DNA of 64,000 bases from Aristolochia californica (lineage: Eukaryota; Streptophyta; Magnoliopsida; Piperales; Aristolochiaceae), in assembly GCA_029961685.1 (NCBI GenBank), contig JARWKL010000005.1, positions 14,722,164-14,786,163 of the forward strand, written 5' to 3'. The translations under genes were made by a program, and so were the position numbers. Positions 63,624 through 64,000 of the stretch are shown piece after piece. The notes under the pieces were generated by a model. The model searched no databases, had not been told where the DNA came from, and saw only the letters and a program-made list of their open reading frames with translations. Positions within the stretch are counted from its first letter, which is position 1. The number at the start of each line of letters is the position of its first letter.

Positions 63624-64000
63624 GGAATTTCTGAAACTTGGATAACAAAACTTTTGTGTTCATTTGGGGTGTGTGAACAAATTTTCTTCATTTGCTTTTT
63701 TTATTGTTTTAAACTTTTTCCGTATATCAACTATGAAATTTTTATTTTGCTAAGATCTATTTGCCTTTTTTGTTTACGGGATGAACGAAGAGCAAAAAAC
63801 TCGAAGTTTTGATTTTTAAAAATGTGTACATCTAAAACGGAAATGCACAATACACATATGTAGAGAGAGATAATTCCGAAGAGTGTCTGTAATTTTTAGG
63901 GATTGTAAGCACCTTTTCATTTTTGTATCTCAGGTTTTGCGATCGTCGTGAAACATGGGTTGCGGAGTATTTTTAACTGAGTGTTGAATTGCAATCCTTA
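63624..64000 (+). repeat. A monomer, cut by window edge
   Basis: This is the first 377 bp of an A monomer (gatctatttgcc, cacatatgtag, gcaccttttc, gggttgcgga). The array continues to the right of the window. Confidence 0.93.

Larger units (their letters stand above)
1..64000 (+). repeat. Satellite array, ~674-bp monomers in an A-B-C higher-order repeat
   Basis: The whole window is tandem satellite. The opening motif ggaatttccc (or a 1-2 base variant) recurs about every 672-676 bp, at 61, 688, 1362, 2037 and so on to 63624, always on the same strand. Three monomer types can be told apart at a dozen or more diagnostic sites. Copies of the same type three monomers apart look clearly more alike than neighbouring monomers, which is the definition of a higher-order repeat. 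Twenty A-B-C trimers are complete in type order; the rest of the array is hybrids, dimers or partial units. No stretch over 60 bp falls outside the repeat, so there is no gene-bearing or unique interval to describe. Satellites of this kind usually occupy centromeric or subtelomeric heterochromatin; the location here is inference. Types were assigned by eye, so percent identities are not given. Confidence 0.98.

Noticed and set aside
1..64000. Dozens of 60-113-codon open frames as protein-coding genes
   Set aside because: They recur at monomer spacing, many of the longer ones begin with TTG, they match no protein family I know, and they are cut by stops or frameshifts in many copies. They are the repeat read in frame.
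1..64000. CRISPR array
   Set aside because: Repeats are ~674 bp and contiguous, with no short repeat-spacer alternation and no cas genes.
1..64000. Transposon or LTR element as the source of the repeat
   Set aside because: I saw no terminal inverted repeats, LTR boundaries, primer-binding site, target-site duplications or reverse transcriptase/transposase motifs. Nothing interrupts the array.
1..64000. 5S or other rRNA/tRNA gene cluster in tandem
   Set aside because: No tRNA-like cloverleaf with A and B boxes and no conserved rRNA core was recognised, and the base composition is too A+T-rich for rDNA.

Overview
The window is one uninterrupted, head-to-tail satellite DNA array. I find no gene, RNA gene, transposon, CRISPR array or unique spacer in it. 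The DNA is strongly A+T-rich. It is built from about 96 monomers, the first and last cut by the window edges, almost all 672-676 bp long and all in the same orientation. Monomer phase is set here at the motif ggaatttccc, which opens each monomer. Monomers fall into three diverged types, A, B and C, that normally alternate as A-B-C. This gives a higher-order repeat (HOR) of about 2.02 kb; A-to-A distances in the most regular part are 2019-2025 bp.

Type-diagnostic words, in order along the monomer: near offset 130, A has gatctatttgcc, B has gtaagctttttgcc, C has gatcttttttgcc. Near offset 225, A has cacatatgtag, B has cacaattgtag, C has cacaaatgtag. Near offset 290, A has aagcaccttttcg, B has aagctctttttag, C has atgcactttttcg. 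Near offset 335, A has gggttgcggagg, B has ttggtggcagagg, C has gggggaggcgggcg. Near offset 440, A has ttaattatgtcagc, B has ttgttagatcaaa, C has ttgttagctcaac. Near offset 590, A has tttcaaacatgc, B has tttcaagcatgc, C has tttctggcatgc. At the tail, A has gctattagggttaaactagt, B has gcttaatagggttggactaa, C has gatattagttttggactagt.

Layout: 0-4 kb is regular ABC. 4-15 kb is disordered: hybrid monomers, a duplicated A/C hybrid, missing B units, and a C/A hybrid with a junction duplication. 14.9-34.4 kb is a long, nearly perfect ABC block with a single A/B-C dimer at 25 kb. 34.4-41.5 kb carries deletions, a B/A hybrid and one scrambled locus (40.4-41.0 kb). 41.5-51.5 kb is mostly regular. 51.5-60 kb is disordered again and carries a distinctive A* subtype. 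59.6-64 kb is regular. Almost every hybrid keeps the ~674-bp phase, as expected for in-register unequal crossover or gene conversion between homologous monomers.

The organism is eukaryotic with high confidence. A long HOR satellite without genes points to centromeric, pericentromeric or other constitutive heterochromatin. Frequent CG-to-TG/CA variation at otherwise fixed sites fits cytosine methylation, so a plant or another methylating genome is plausible. I do not recognise the satellite family and do not name a species. The many short open frames are satellite sequence read in frame. The most widely shared ones begin with TTG and are not supported as genes.
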